Positions 1 to 9,789 are shown, numbered from the stretch's first letter. The stretch: 64,000 bases of DNA from CAZMSD01 sp964568855 (GCA_964568855.1 CAZMSD010000015.1:1-64000); one strand, 5' to 3'. Program-made: numbers and translations. The notes: generated by a model from the letters alone, not told the origin.

Positions 1-385
1 TACATAGCACTGTCGTCACGCGCCGACGACAAGATCTCGAATTCATCAGTTACCTCCCTACCTTCCCGTTTCGTTTGTCGAGCGTTCCCGTTCACCGCAG
101 TTCTTGATTGACATGTAGTACAATGTTGTTCAGTATTAGTTCATTTAATAAACGGTCATTAAGATGAACTGATACAAATTAATTTTTTCACATGGAGTGT
201 CCAAACGGAGCGGATGACGATTCAATCGTGAGGACTAGTTCCGTATGCCGGTGTGAAATCGCGTCTTTCGTGATCGTTTGGGATCGGTAAGAAGCCGGCG
301 CGAATATGTGCGATTCCGGAATTCGAAGGCGTGATACAACTCCACCAGCAGTTGTCACTGGCGGTAGAACCGCCGCGTCCTGGTT
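1..385. other. Intergenic stretch, no gene seen
   Basis: No convincing reading frame, RNA gene or mobile element is visible. Bases 100-200 are markedly AT-richer than the genes. A short perfect hairpin (arms 360-365 and 369-374) lies just beyond the transketolase stop but has no T-tract, so I do not call it a terminator. A copy of the dispersed GTGATAC motif sits at 331-337. Confidence 0.6.
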
Positions 386-2389
386 CTAATCCAGCAGCTC
401 GCGGGCGGTCTGGGCGACGGCATCGACGCTGATGCCCAGGGCCTGCATGACCTCGCCGGCGGGAGCACTGAGTCCAAAACGTTCGATGCTCAGCACGCGT
501 CCATCCAATCCCGTGTAGCGGTGCCAGAGTCCGCCCACGCCGGCTTCCACCGCCAGCCGACGGCGGCAGGAGGCGGGCAGGACCTCTTCCCGCCAGGCGG
601 CGTCCTGCTTATCGAAGCGCTCCATGCCGGGCATGGAGACCACGCGGATGCCCCGCCGCCCCTCGGCTCGCAGGATCTCCTCCGCCGCCAGGGCTAGCTG
701 CAGCTCGCTGCCGGAAGCCAGCAGGATCAGTTCCAGTTCGCCCTCTTCCTCGCGGCAGATGTAGGCTCCCCGGGCAAGGCCCTCCCTGCGCTTCGTGGAA
801 CTCGGTCCCTTCATCGCGGGCAGCGCCTGGCGGCTCAGGGCGAGTACGGTCGGACCTTCCAGGCGCTCCAGGGCGGCGACCAATGCACCGGCGGCCTCTT
901 CGCAGTCCGCAGGACGGAACAGCTCCAGCCCCGGCAGCAGGCGCAGGGCGCTGACGGACTCCACGGGCTGGTGCGTCGGGCCATCCTCGCCCACGCCCAC
1001 GGAATCGTGCGTGAAATAGTAGATCACGGGCAGGCCGGCCATGCAGGCCAGGCGGATGGCGGGTCGCAGGTAATCCGAGAAGACCATGAAAGTACCGCAG
1101 ACCGGCCGGAAGAGCCCTTCGTAGGCCAGGCCGTTGCAGACGGCGCCCATGGCGTGCTCGCGGATTCCGGCCCGCAGGTTCCGGCCGCAGCGGCTCTCGA
1201 CCATGAACTCCCCGCCCTCGCCGATGTAGTTCTGATTGGATCCGAAGAGGTCCGCGCTCAGGGAAACCAGCCGGGGCAGCTCCACCGCCAGCTGCTGCAG
1301 GGCGTCGCCGCAAGCCTTGCGGGTGGCCGGATTCGCTCCCTCCGGGAAGTCGGGAATCCGTGCAGACAGGCCGGTGGGGGCCTCGCGCTTAAGGGCACCC
1401 ACCAGCTCGCGGCTCAGCTCGGGATTCGCAGTACTCCAGGAGCGGTAATCCTTCAGCCAGGCCTCGTAGCGCGACTGCAGCTCCCGACGGTGCCCTCTGA
1501 AGTATTCGCGAACCTCGCCGGAGACGAAGAAGCGCTCGTCGGGCAATCCAAGTCCCCGCCGGGCGCTTTCCGCGAACTTGCCGCCGCCTTCGCCGTGGGC
1601 CTTGGGCGTACCCGCCACCTCGGGAATCCCGCGGCCGATCTCTGTTCGCGCGATGATCAGCCGGGGCCGGCCTTCGTTCTCGGCGCGGGCCGCCGCGAAA
1701 GCCTCCAGGAGGGCGGCGACATCGTGGCCGTCCACCTCCTCGACGCCCCAGCCGCAGGCCTCGAAGCGCCCCGCTGTATTACGACTCTGTGTGCTGGCCG
1801 CCGGAGCGTCCAGTGTGACGTCGTTGGAGTCGTAGACCAGGATCAGGTTGTCCAGGCCCAGGTGGCCGGCCAGTTCGGTGGCCTCCAGGGCCACCCCCTC
1901 CTGCAGGCAGCCGTCCCCGGCCAGCGCCACTATCTTGTGATTCAGTATCTCGTGTCCCGAGGTGTTGAAACGCGCGGCGGCCATCTTCGCCGAGACGGCC
2001 ATGCCCACGGCGTTGCCCACGCCCTGCCCCAGGGGACCGGTAGTGGCTTCGACACCGGGAGTGTCACCGAACTCGGGGTGACCGGGCGTGATACTCCCCA
2101 GCTTGCGGAAAGCCTTCAGGTCCTCAATGCTCAGGCCGTAACCAGCCAGGTGCAGCCAGGCGTAGAGAAACATGCTGCCGTGTCCCGCCGAGACCACCAG
2201 GCGGTCCCGGTTGATCCAGCGCGGTTCCTCGGGATTGTAGCACAGGGCATGCCCGTAGAGGGCCGCCCCGATCTCTGCGGCGCCCAGGGGAAGGCCGAGA
2301 TGGCCGGACTTGCAGCCGGAAATGGCGTCGATGGCCAGGCCGCGGGCGATGGCGGCGGCATGGTTGAGTGCGGACAGGTTTGCATTCAT
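386..2389 (-). CDS. tkt: Transketolase
   Basis: Thiamine-diphosphate enzyme of the non-oxidative pentose phosphate pathway, moving two-carbon ketol units between sugar phosphates in the cytosol. The 667-residue length is usual for a full bacterial transketolase. Visible landmarks are the N-terminal KSGHLG substrate/ThDP histidine (about residue 30), AGHGS (about 70), GPLGQGVGNAVG, the GDGCLQEG ThDP-binding motif (about 158), and the central-domain REHAMG carrying the catalytic glutamate (about 410). The C-terminal domain contains RFGLSAPAGEVM. It is transcribed in the same direction as the phosphatase gene upstream but 123 bp apart, with no other pentose-phosphate gene nearby. Family assignment is secure; the physiological partner genes are outside the window. 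Confidence 0.97.
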   Translation of the reverse strand: MNANLSALNHAAAIARGLAIDAISGCKSGHLGLPLGAAEIGAALYGHALCYNPEEPRWINRDRLVVSAGHGSMFLYAWLHLAGYGLSIEDLKAFRKLGSITPGHPEFGDTPGVEATTGPLGQGVGNAVGMAVSAKMAAARFNTSGHEILNHKIVALAGDGCLQEGVALEATELAGHLGLDNLILVYDSNDVTLDAPAASTQSRNTAGRFEACGWGVEEVDGHDVAALLEAFAAARAENEGRPRLIIARTEIGRGIPEVAGTPKAHGEGGGKFAESARRGLGLPDERFFVSGEVREYFRGHRRELQSRYEAWLKDYRSWSTANPELSRELVGALKREAPTGLSARIPDFPEGANPATRKACGDALQQLAVELPRLVSLSADLFGSNQNYIGEGGEFMVESRCGRNLRAGIREHAMGAVCNGLAYEGLFRPVCGTFMVFSDYLRPAIRLACMAGLPVIYYFTHDSVGVGEDGPTHQPVESVSALRLLPGLELFRPADCEEAAGALVAALERLEGPTVLALSRQALPAMKGPSSTKRREGLARGAYICREEEGELELILLASGSELQLALAAEEILRAEGRRGIRVVSMPGMERFDKQDAAWREEVLPASCRRRLAVEAGVGGLWHRYTGLDGRVLSIERFGLSAPAGEVMQALGISVDAVAQTARELLD

Positions 2390-2512
2390 GCAGGAATTTA
2401 GGAATCCTCGTCGTGGGTGATCGCCGGTGGTGCGAAGCGAAGGGTGAGGCAGTACGAGGCGGCAGTGGGATGCGCGATATTCTCTATGCGGATGCTCGGA
2501 CCAATGCAGGCA

Positions 2513-5500
2513 TCAGTACACCGCCGTCACCATGTAGAACATCCGGGGCTGCTGCTGCGTGAAGCTGTAATACGCCGTCTGCACTTCCTCCACGAACTCG
2601 AAGGATCCGTAAGGCTGCTCCGATTGATATACCCTGTAGGCCAGCGCCCCGGGCAGGGCCGTCCAGCTCAGGATGAGCTGCCCGTCGCTGTACTCGATCC
2701 CTAAGTCCTCCACCGGCTGCTGGCCGGGTTCCACGACGCTCATCACGACCGGCACCTGGATGTCGGGCTGTCCGGGATCGTTGCTGTCGATGTGCAGCAC
2801 TGCGTGATACTCGCCTGTCTCGAGGTCCGCGGCGTCGAAGTTCAGCTGCAGGACTTCACTGCCCGGGCCCTGGATCAGGCCCGCCACGGGATCAACCTGC
2901 AGCCAGGCGGGACCGGCGCCGAAAACCACCGCCAGGCTGTCGTGCAGGTAGGTTGAGTTGAACACGACTTGCAGGCCGTCCGTGCCGTCCGGGCTCTCGA
3001 TCCCCACGGTGCAGCTCTGCGTGGAGCTCAGCTCTAGGTACTGGTAACGGATTCCGCCGGAAGCGTCCAGCGCCATCTGGAAGGTCTCGGGATTTCCCCC
3101 GCCGTAGTGCTGCACCTGGTGATACTGCACGATGAAGCGCTGGTTCTCCGTGTCCTGGTAGTAGTAGATCTCGCCGCCTTCGCCGGGATGCAGGTCGTCC
3201 CAGAAGGGCGCCAGCAGGGCGTTCGGCTGCGCGGTGGATGGAATCTGCTGGTTGGTGTAGTCCGTTGCGGTGGAGGTGAAGGAAAGCCAGCCGTTGGTGC
3301 AGATGCGGACCTGTTCGTACATCGTGCCGTAGTACGGGAAATCGAAGCCCAGCGAATAGGGCCCGTAGTTGGCGTCGTCCGCGTTGCCCAGGTCCTGGCC
3401 GATCCCGCTGATCTCCTGCCACTCGAAGACCGGACCGCTCGCCTGGTCGCTGTCCACCCAAGAGTAGCCGTACGCGTCCGGGCCGCCGGCGTCGCGCTCC
3501 GGGCCGGCGCCGGGCCGCGGATCCACCGCCCCCTTGCCAAGGGGAAGCACCATTGCCCGGCTCTTGTCGTTGACCGAGGGAACCCGCGCCGTGTCGCGCA
3601 CGGGCAGGCAGGCCTGCACCAGGCGGCTGTTATTCCAGGGTCGCACCGGCGTTCCGTGGTCCTCGCGATTCCACCCGGCCTCGACTCGCTCCTCGCATCC
3701 CAGTCCCGGGATTCCCCTCGCCCGCCGGTCGGTCCCCACGCGCGCCGACCAGAAGAGGTTTCCCGCTCCCAGGTTGCTCACGGTCAGCGTCCGGCCGACC
3801 GTGGAATCGGGCAGCAGGATCGCCAGCACGTTCAAGGGATCCACGTCGATCTGCGGCGCGGCCACCTGGATTTCCTGCTCCGGCCCCCAGTCGGACCACT
3901 GCAGGTTCCGGTCACGGTTGCGCGCCCGCCAGAAGAAGGTTCCACCACCGGTCACGGCGGGGTCGTAGACCTCCAGCACCACCAGGTCGATGCCCGCGTT
4001 GAGGTCCACTGGCTGCCAGTCCGGGGCGCCTGTGTCGCCGTAGACGTTCTCGTAGTCGCGTATCACATTCAGCAACGCCGCTTCGTACCCGCCCGCGGAT
4101 TCCCGCAACTGGAACCGCGAACTCATCTGCGGTTCGCTTCCCGCGTAGGCGGAGATTTCCAGCAGCACCGGGTAGTCCGTCGGATCGCCCGGATCCAGCG
4201 GCAGCGGCGGATCGGGAGGCGTCGCTCCAGTCTTGATTCGCCGGTAGCTGTCCACGGATTCGTTGTCCAGGGGCAGGTCCGGGTGCCCCAGGCTCCAGGT
4301 TTCCACCTCGCAGACGCCCGCTGCCTCGTCGACGTCGAAGAGATTGTAGCAGTAATGATCCAGCGAGCGGTGGATCTCCGGGTAGTCCTGCTGGTTTGCG
4401 TACATGCCCCAGCGATCGAGGGCCGACCCGCCGCCCCCGCTGAGCATCAGGCGCAGGTTGCCTTCCTGGACAGCCCCGCGCTCGTAGTTGTGCGAATGGC
4501 CGTAGATGAGCTGGTCCGCCTTGGGAAACTGGGCAAGCAGCGGGATCACCGAGTTCTGCACCCAGTCCGTGTTGCCGTCCGGCCAGACCTCGCTGCGCCC
4601 GGGATGGTGCAGGGTGGCGGTGATCCAATCCACGTCCGGATCGTCCTGGGCGTCCTGTAACACGCCTTCCAGCCAGTCAAGCTGGGTCTGACCCCGGGTG
4701 TTGCTGTTCAGGGAAATGAAGAGCGTCCTGCCGGCCTGCCAGCAGTAATAGCGCTCCCCCTCCGTGCCGCCTGCTTCGTCGTACTCCATATACTCGTAGA
4801 ACCGCCAGTTCTCCCCCTCGTGGTTGCCGATGGAGACCATGAAGGGCAGCCGGCCGGAGAGGTGGCGGATCGGCATGAAGTACTCGCTGGTGTACTGCGA
4901 GAGCACCGAACCCGTGGTGACGATGTCTCCCACGTTGATCACGCAGGTAAGGGAGTCCTGGTAATCCGGTCCGTAGAGTTCTTCCATCTTCTCGCACATG
5001 GCCAGGATCACGACCTCGTGCGCGGCGGCGTCGGTGCGTGTATCACCCAGGACCAGGTAGCGCAGCCGGCTTGCTTCACCTTCCGGCGGAAGCGTGTTGA
5101 AGCTCAGCAGCGCCGATTCCTCGTCACCCGTGACACATCGGTAATGGTACTTCGTTCCCGGCTGTAGGTCGGTCAGATGCACGCTGTGCCACCAGGTATC
5201 GCCGTCGAACTGGTAGACGCTCCCGACGCTCGAATTACCCAGGGTGTCCGTGACGCCCCAGTCCACCCGGGATTCGACGCCCGCCGCGGAATGCCAGCCG
5301 ATGTAGATCGATTCCGGCGTCGGCGACTGCAGGTAGGGCTGAATTGACGACACGCCGCTCAGCGCGGCCGCCTCGCCGTCGCTCAGAGCGCGGTCGAAGA
5401 TCCAGATGGACGAGACGTCCAGCTCCGAATCCTCACCGTCCTGGTCCGCCAGGAAGAGCACCGTGGGATCGAGGCAAAAGCGCCCGTCCAGCTCCTGGGG

Positions 5501-6034
5501 CATGCCGCGGTGCACGGGCAGGCCGTCCAGGTAATAGTCGTGATGCGCACCGGGTCCGTCGCCCAGCTCGACGGAAAGCACCAGCCGGTACCAGGTGTCG
5601 GCCTGCAGCAGTTCCGCGGAGTATCCCGTGGCTCCCACGCCGACGGCTCCCCCGGGGCTGATCCACCAGTCCCCGTCGTTGGTATTGGATTCGTTGGTCT
5701 GCATCAGGCTGTACCACACGCCGATCGCCGGCAGCCGGAGATCCACCACGACGGAATACTGGTTCACATATACTCCTCCGCCGTTGGGCGGAATTCCGTG
5801 GTTGGCGATGTAGTAGCTGCCCACGCCCACGCGCGTGGCGCCGTCTCCTTCGCCCATGCCCTCCACGGCTTCGTCCGTGCCCGCCAGGACCAGGTCGGCG
5901 CCCACGTCGGCGGCCGTCAGATCCTGGGGATCGTCGAAGAGCCAGCGCCCCGTCAGGCCTTCCGGATCCTGCGCGTGTGCTACGCGGACCGCGGACAGGA
6001 GCATGACCGGCAGGAGAAGCGTAATAACATTCAT
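2513..6034 (-). CDS. Secreted multidomain purple-acid-phosphatase-like protein
   Basis: Large (1173 aa) exported metallophosphoesterase. A signal peptide occupies residues 1-22 (ending AHA). A LamG/concanavalin-like region follows (about 25-235), then a fibronectin-III-like domain of the purple acid phosphatase N-terminal type (about 240-320) and a calcineurin-like phosphoesterase core. Metal-ligand motifs seen are GDTRTD (about 331), VGDIV (about 368), GNHE (about 404), TLHHPG and YGHSHNYER (about 512). The C-terminal half holds more beta domains, including an FDFPYYG...NGWLSF block common in FCB extracellular proteins, and a final fnIII-like domain. It lacks the FlgD-Ig sorting domain seen on other exported proteins here. 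It probably hydrolyses phosphoesters or modifies surface polymers outside the cell; the substrate is unknown. Confidence 0.85.
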   Translation of the reverse strand: MNVITLLLPVMLLSAVRVAHAQDPEGLTGRWLFDDPQDLTAADVGADLVLAGTDEAVEGMGEGDGATRVGVGSYYIANHGIPPNGGGVYVNQYSVVVDLRLPAIGVWYSLMQTNESNTNDGDWWISPGGAVGVGATGYSAELLQADTWYRLVLSVELGDGPGAHHDYYLDGLPVHRGMPQELDGRFCLDPTVLFLADQDGEDSELDVSSIWIFDRALSDGEAAALSGVSSIQPYLQSPTPESIYIGWHSAAGVESRVDWGVTDTLGNSSVGSVYQFDGDTWWHSVHLTDLQPGTKYHYRCVTGDEESALLSFNTLPPEGEASRLRYLVLGDTRTDAAAHEVVILAMCEKMEELYGPDYQDSLTCVINVGDIVTTGSVLSQYTSEYFMPIRHLSGRLPFMVSIGNHEGENWRFYEYMEYDEAGGTEGERYYCWQAGRTLFISLNSNTRGQTQLDWLEGVLQDAQDDPDVDWITATLHHPGRSEVWPDGNTDWVQNSVIPLLAQFPKADQLIYGHSHNYERGAVQEGNLRLMLSGGGGSALDRWGMYANQQDYPEIHRSLDHYCYNLFDVDEAAGVCEVETWSLGHPDLPLDNESVDSYRRIKTGATPPDPPLPLDPGDPTDYPVLLEISAYAGSEPQMSSRFQLRESAGGYEAALLNVIRDYENVYGDTGAPDWQPVDLNAGIDLVVLEVYDPAVTGGGTFFWRARNRDRNLQWSDWGPEQEIQVAAPQIDVDPLNVLAILLPDSTVGRTLTVSNLGAGNLFWSARVGTDRRARGIPGLGCEERVEAGWNREDHGTPVRPWNNSRLVQACLPVRDTARVPSVNDKSRAMVLPLGKGAVDPRPGAGPERDAGGPDAYGYSWVDSDQASGPVFEWQEISGIGQDLGNADDANYGPYSLGFDFPYYGTMYEQVRICTNGWLSFTSTATDYTNQQIPSTAQPNALLAPFWDDLHPGEGGEIYYYQDTENQRFIVQYHQVQHYGGGNPETFQMALDASGGIRYQYLELSSTQSCTVGIESPDGTDGLQVVFNSTYLHDSLAVVFGAGPAWLQVDPVAGLIQGPGSEVLQLNFDAADLETGEYHAVLHIDSNDPGQPDIQVPVVMSVVEPGQQPVEDLGIEYSDGQLILSWTALPGALAYRVYQSEQPYGSFEFVEEVQTAYYSFTQQQPRMFYMVTAVY

Positions 6035-6212
6035 TTCGACCTCGTCAACGGTTCACGCAGCGGCAACAGAGGCAACGAATAAAGCTATGATTCCGTGGGA
6101 AGGGCGGCACGCGCAAAGTGCGCTGCGGAAAACTCGCTGCCCGCTGGCGAAAGGAGGATCGCAAGCAAGGCAGAGAGACGAGCGGAATCCCGTCCCGGAC
6201 CGAGGTCCCGTC

Positions 6213-6680
6213 TCACATGCGCCGCATGGTGAGTTCCATTACGAAGTGATGCTTGCCCACGCTGAAAGGAATCACCATCACGGGGACGTTGATCACGTGA
6301 CCCAGGGAGTGGCCCATGCCGGTGACCACCGTGGGAATCGAGAGGTTGAAGGAGAGTCCCTCCTCCGCGAGCTCGCTCTTGGCTCCCCCGGCGATGATGT
6401 TGGCCAGCTCGCCCACCACGTCCTGGACGTCGCTGGTGATCCGGTAGACCTTCTCAGCCATCATCAGGCTGTAGATCTTCAGCGCCACGGACGTGGGAAA
6501 GCTGAGCGCGATGCTGCCCTGGATGTTCAGCCCGGCGAAACCGATGATCGCCGAGATGTCGCCCTGGGTCATGTTCTCGCCCTTCAGGTAGGGCGTGCCC
6601 CTCGCGGGGGAGACCTCGAGCATCGTCTCCATGACGTTGCTGAGGGCGTTGACGAAGGGATTGATGTATTTCACGTCCAT
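6213..6680 (-). CDS. cheX: CheX-type chemotaxis phosphatase
   Basis: A 155-residue single-domain protein of the CheC/CheX/FliY phosphatase family, which removes the phosphoryl group from CheY-type receivers. The signature glutamate-x-x-asparagine pair is present as GELANIIAGG (E91, N94), and the overall length matches CheX. It starts 56 bp after the stop of a CheY-like receiver gene, so the two probably form a bicistronic unit in which CheX dephosphorylates its neighbour. No kinase, receptor, CheA/CheW or flagellar gene is in the window, so this pair may serve motility or another two-component output. One GTGATAC motif lies between the two genes. Confidence 0.9.
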   Translation of the reverse strand: MDVKYINPFVNALSNVMETMLEVSPARGTPYLKGENMTQGDISAIIGFAGLNIQGSIALSFPTSVALKIYSLMMAEKVYRITSDVQDVVGELANIIAGGAKSELAEEGLSFNLSIPTVVTGMGHSLGHVINVPVMVIPFSVGKHHFVMELTMRRM

Positions 6681-6736
6681 GAAGCGTCCTCCGGCCGGCC
6701 CACTGTGTGATACAAGGATCCGCCGTCCGCGGAGTC

Positions 6737-7096
6737 CTAGTTCTTGACCGCGGCGCTGACTTTCTCTTTCAGCACGTCCTTGGTGAAGGGCTTGACGATG
6801 TAGTCGTTCACGCCGCTCTTCAGGGCCACCAGCACCTCGTTGCGCGCGCCCTCCGAAGTGATCATGATGATCGGGACGGCTGCGTGATCGGGATCGGAAC
6901 GCAGCTGCTGCACCAGGGCCAGCCCGTCCATTCCGGGCATGTTCCAGTCCGTGAGCACGAGCCCCACGCCTTCCATGCGCTCCAGGGCCTCCTCGCCGTC
7001 TCCCGCCTCGACGTAGTCCTTGAAGCCCGCGGCCTTGAGGTTGTTGATGATGATCCGCCGCATGGTCTTGGAATCATCCACTACAAGGATCTTCAT
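6737..7096 (-). CDS. cheY: CheY-like single-domain response regulator
   Basis: A stand-alone 119-residue receiver domain. The acidic pair D7/D8, phosphoacceptor D50 (in TDWNMPGMDG), T80 and K102 (YIVKPF) are all present, so it should be phosphorylatable. There is no output domain. It is immediately upstream of cheX in the same direction, which fits a phosphorylation/dephosphorylation pair. The cognate histidine kinase is not in the window. Whether it acts on flagella, gliding or another process cannot be told from sequence; the name cheY reflects fold and the CheX partnership. Confidence 0.92.
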   Translation of the reverse strand: MKILVVDDSKTMRRIIINNLKAAGFKDYVEAGDGEEALERMEGVGLVLTDWNMPGMDGLALVQQLRSDPDHAAVPIIMITSEGARNEVLVALKSGVNDYIVKPFTKDVLKEKVSAAVKN

Positions 7097-7488
7097 GGCA
7101 CACTCGCGATTGATCCATCGCCGGACTCCGCCGCTCGATCAGCTCCCGGACTGCGGTTCCGCTCGCCGCAGTGCCTTTCGCGGACCGGGGCGCCCGACAT
7201 TGCCGCTCCCCTCCACCGGGGAGCGCCGCTGAAATACTATCGGCAGCGGCTTGGCCGGTCTTTGATTTTCAGGACTAAGTCCGGGTACGATAACAGCAAA
7301 GATGATTTGTGAACGTACGAATAATCGGGTGATCGATTCAATTTGTTTCTCGATTACAGTATAGGTTGATCGCAACTAGCTGATACAACAACACTTAGCG
7401 AGAAGCACGACGCCTGGCTCATTGATATGTTAGTTCGTACACGTTATATTCTCAGCGCTTTCGTAAGAAATGGTCTTTCGGCAGTCGA
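7097..7488. other. Divergent intergenic region between cheY and the MarR gene
   Basis: 392 bp separating two divergently transcribed units. The half nearer the plus-strand gene is AT-rich and holds a good sigma70-type promoter (listed separately). I could not fix a promoter for the minus-strand cheY-cheX unit with confidence. Confidence 0.6.
7422..7450 (+). promoter_or_regulatory. Sigma70-type promoter for the MarR/racemase operon
   Basis: TTGATA (7422-7427) and TATATT (7445-7450) are separated by exactly 17 bp, close to the -35/-10 consensus, in an AT-rich context. Initiation would fall near 7457, about 30 bp before the ATG of the MarR-type regulator. An autoregulatory operator would be expected around here but I see no clear palindrome. 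Confidence 0.7.
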
Positions 7489-8046
7489 ATGGATCGTGAA
7501 TCACTTGCCAGCGAGGTTCTACGCAAGCTGCGACGCATCGTCCGCGCCACGGACCTGCATTCGCGGCGCCTTGTTCTCGACCACGGCGTGACGGTTCCAC
7601 AATTGCTGCTGATGAAGGAACTGCAGGAATTCCCCGAGGGACTGAATCCCAGCGAACTCGCCCGGCGCCTGCATCTCAGCAAGGCTACGATCACCGATAT
7701 TCTCGGGAGGTTGCTCAAACGGGAATGGCTGATTCGAACACCGGACGACCAGGACCGCCGGCGAGCCAGGGTCAGCCTGAGCGAGCTGGGAAGCTCCATG
7801 CTGCGACTGGCGCCTCCGCTGCTGCAGGAACGTTTCCTCGAACAATTCGCGGTGCTCAGCGAATGGGAGCAGCTGCAGATTCTCGCCGCCCTGAGCCGCG
7901 TGGCCGAGTTGATGGACATCCAGGAATTGCCGGTTGCACCCGTACTGGCCTCCGGTCCTATGGCCAGCGTCGAGACGAAGGAACGAGCGTCTTCCAAAAC
8001 ACCTTCGTCAACACCAGAAAATGCTCGAAGCCGAATCGTAGAATGA
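7489..8046 (+). CDS. MarR-family transcriptional regulator
   Basis: A 185-residue winged-helix regulator. The DNA-binding part (about residues 48-105) shows NPSELARRLHLSKATITDIL followed by a wing with the DDQDRRRARVSL pattern typical of MarR proteins, flanked by helical dimerisation segments. The last 30 residues are low-complexity and S/T/E-rich. It is the first gene after a sigma70-like promoter and precedes a GNAT, two racemase-family enzymes and a symporter in the same direction, so it is a good candidate for the local regulator of that group, possibly responding to a small amino-acid-like ligand (inference). No strong Shine-Dalgarno is seen before the ATG. Confidence 0.85.
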   Translation: MDRESLASEVLRKLRRIVRATDLHSRRLVLDHGVTVPQLLLMKELQEFPEGLNPSELARRLHLSKATITDILGRLLKREWLIRTPDDQDRRRARVSLSELGSSMLRLAPPLLQERFLEQFAVLSEWEQLQILAALSRVAELMDIQELPVAPVLASGPMASVETKERASSKTPSSTPENARSRIVE

Positions 8047-8143
8047 ACCTGAAGAAAGGAACCCGCACTGTTGCGGGGAGATCCCGGGTGTCTTGTTCGT
8101 GGGCTTCGTTCGCCGGTGCACTTCTGAAGGACAGTGATCAGCG

Positions 8144-8626
8144 ATGACTAAAATCAGCGATTGTCGAACCATCGACAGCGCTCAATGCGAATTCACCGTT
8201 GTACGCGGCGCGGAGGATTTTCCCGCCTGGGCCACGCGCGAGGACTTCGTCGCTTTCCTCCACCACACGATGCAGCCCTACAACGACACGCTCGAGGACA
8301 CGGCCCGCGGTGTATCACACGCCCTGGGCGAGGAGGGCGGCAACGGCGGATTCATCGTCCTCGAGAGAGTTAACGGGGGCCTGGCGGGCGGCGTGGTGAT
8401 GCTCAATACCGGCATGAAGGGCTACGTTCCGGAGGTCATCCTGCTGATGATCTCCGTGGACCCCCGCCTGCGCGGCAAGGGCCTGGGCCGGCACCTGATC
8501 GAGCGCGCCGTGGCGGAGTGCCGGGGCGAGGTCAAGCTGCACGTTGAATCCGACAATCCGGCCCGCAGGCTTTACGAACGGCTCGGTTTCGAGCAGAAAT
8601 ACCTCGAGATGAGACTCAGCCGATGA
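8144..8626 (+). CDS. GNAT-family N-acetyltransferase
   Basis: A 160-residue acetyl-CoA-dependent acetyltransferase. The acetyl-CoA binding motif A is clear as VDPRLRGKGLGRHLIERAV (about 108-126), followed by VESDNPARRLYERLGF typical of motif B and the C-terminal strand. The substrate is unknown. Its stop codon overlaps the start of the racemase-family gene by four bases (ATGA), so the two are translationally coupled. That makes an amino acid handled by this cluster an attractive substrate (inference). No signal peptide is seen, so it is cytosolic. Confidence 0.88.
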   Translation: MTKISDCRTIDSAQCEFTVVRGAEDFPAWATREDFVAFLHHTMQPYNDTLEDTARGVSHALGEEGGNGGFIVLERVNGGLAGGVVMLNTGMKGYVPEVILLMISVDPRLRGKGLGRHLIERAVAECRGEVKLHVESDNPARRLYERLGFEQKYLEMRLSR

Positions 8627-9789
8627 ATCGATTGATGGTCAACCTCGAAGCGCTGCAACACAACATCCAGGTCATCGACGACTGGATGCGCGCGGCCGAC
8701 GCCTCCTGGACCCTGGTAACCAAGGTGCTCTGCGGGCACACGGACACGATGCGCGCCCTGCAGGCGCTGGGCGTGCGCTCCATCGGCGATTCGCGGCTGG
8801 GTAACCTGCAGGCCGCGGAACGGGCGCTCAACGAGTACGAGGCCTGGTACCTGCGACTGCCGCACCCCACGGCGATTCCGCGGATCGTCCAGCTCGCGGA
8901 CGTGAGCCTGAACAGCGAGATCGGCACCATCAAGGCCCTCGACGAGGAAGCTCGGCGGCAGGACAGGATCCATCGCGTGGTGATCATGATCGAGCTGGGA
9001 GACTTGCGGGAGGGCATCCTGCCCGGCACGCTGATCCGTTTCTATGACCAGATCTTCAATCTGCAGAACATCGAGGTCCTGGGAATCGGAGCGAATCTGG
9101 GTTGCCTCTCGGGCTCGGTTCCGAACATCGATCAGCTGACCCAGCTGGTCCTGTATCACGAACTGCTGGAATTGAAGTTCGATCGGGAGCTGCCGCTGAT
9201 CTCGGCGGGCTCGAGCGTGATCCTGCCCCTGCTGCACGACAAGCAGGTTCCCAAGGGCGTGAATCACTACCGGATCGGCGAATCCGTGTTCCTGGGAACG
9301 AACCTGATCACCGGTGAGACACTCCCCGGTCTGCGCAGCGACGCGATGACGCTCGAAGCGGAGATCGTCGAGATCAAGGAGAAAAGCCTGATCCCGCTGG
9401 GGGACTCTTCCTCCACGGTGAGCACCTTCCAATCCCTGGAGCTCGCCGAACTGCAGCCGGGCCAGCGCGGCTATCGCGCCGTGCTGACCCTTGGCCATCT
9501 GGACACCGCCATCGAGGGTTTGCGGCCCCTGAATCCCGAATTCCAGATCGCCGGGGCCAGCAGCGACCTGATGGTGGTCAACCTGGGCGAGGAGCCAGTG
9601 GGCCTGTGCATCGGCGACACGATCAAGTTCCGGCTCGATTACGGCGCCCTGGCCCGGGCCATGGCGGGCAGGTACATCGAGAAAGTCGTGACCCCCGGCG
9701 TCGGTGATTTCAGTTCCGATCTGGAAGAGGGGGACCGCATTGAGATTCCGCCTGTGATCGGCGACAACCTCGACGAAATCCGCGCCTGA
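8623..9789 (+). CDS. Alanine/ornithine-racemase-family PLP enzyme
   Basis: A 388-residue fold-type III PLP protein of the alanine/ornithine racemase family (relatives include clostridial ornithine racemase). The N-terminal barrel begins MNRLMVNLEALQHN and has the PLP lysine at K34 in LVTKVLCGH. The SIGDSRLGNL and GANLGCLSG segments match the barrel strands of that family, and a C-terminal beta domain carries DIKFRL-like and GDRIEIPP strands. It is distinct from the canonical alanine racemase four genes on (only distant similarity). Overlap with the GNAT gene and proximity to an SSS symporter suggest interconversion of a transported amino acid, perhaps a basic one; the exact substrate cannot be read from sequence. 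Confidence 0.85.
   Translation: MNRLMVNLEALQHNIQVIDDWMRAADASWTLVTKVLCGHTDTMRALQALGVRSIGDSRLGNLQAAERALNEYEAWYLRLPHPTAIPRIVQLADVSLNSEIGTIKALDEEARRQDRIHRVVIMIELGDLREGILPGTLIRFYDQIFNLQNIEVLGIGANLGCLSGSVPNIDQLTQLVLYHELLELKFDRELPLISAGSSVILPLLHDKQVPKGVNHYRIGESVFLGTNLITGETLPGLRSDAMTLEAEIVEIKEKSLIPLGDSSSTVSTFQSLELAELQPGQRGYRAVLTLGHLDTAIEGLRPLNPEFQIAGASSDLMVVNLGEEPVGLCIGDTIKFRLDYGALARAMAGRYIEKVVTPGVGDFSSDLEEGDRIEIPPVIGDNLDEIRA

Noticed and set aside
360..374. GGCGGT/ACCGCC hairpin after transketolase as a terminator
   Set aside because: Stem only six bp and no T-tract on the minus strand.
971..2401. Long open frame antisense to transketolase (476 codons)
   Set aside because: Mirror of a high-GC gene; no ribosome site, no recognisable motifs, while the minus-strand frame is an unmistakable transketolase.
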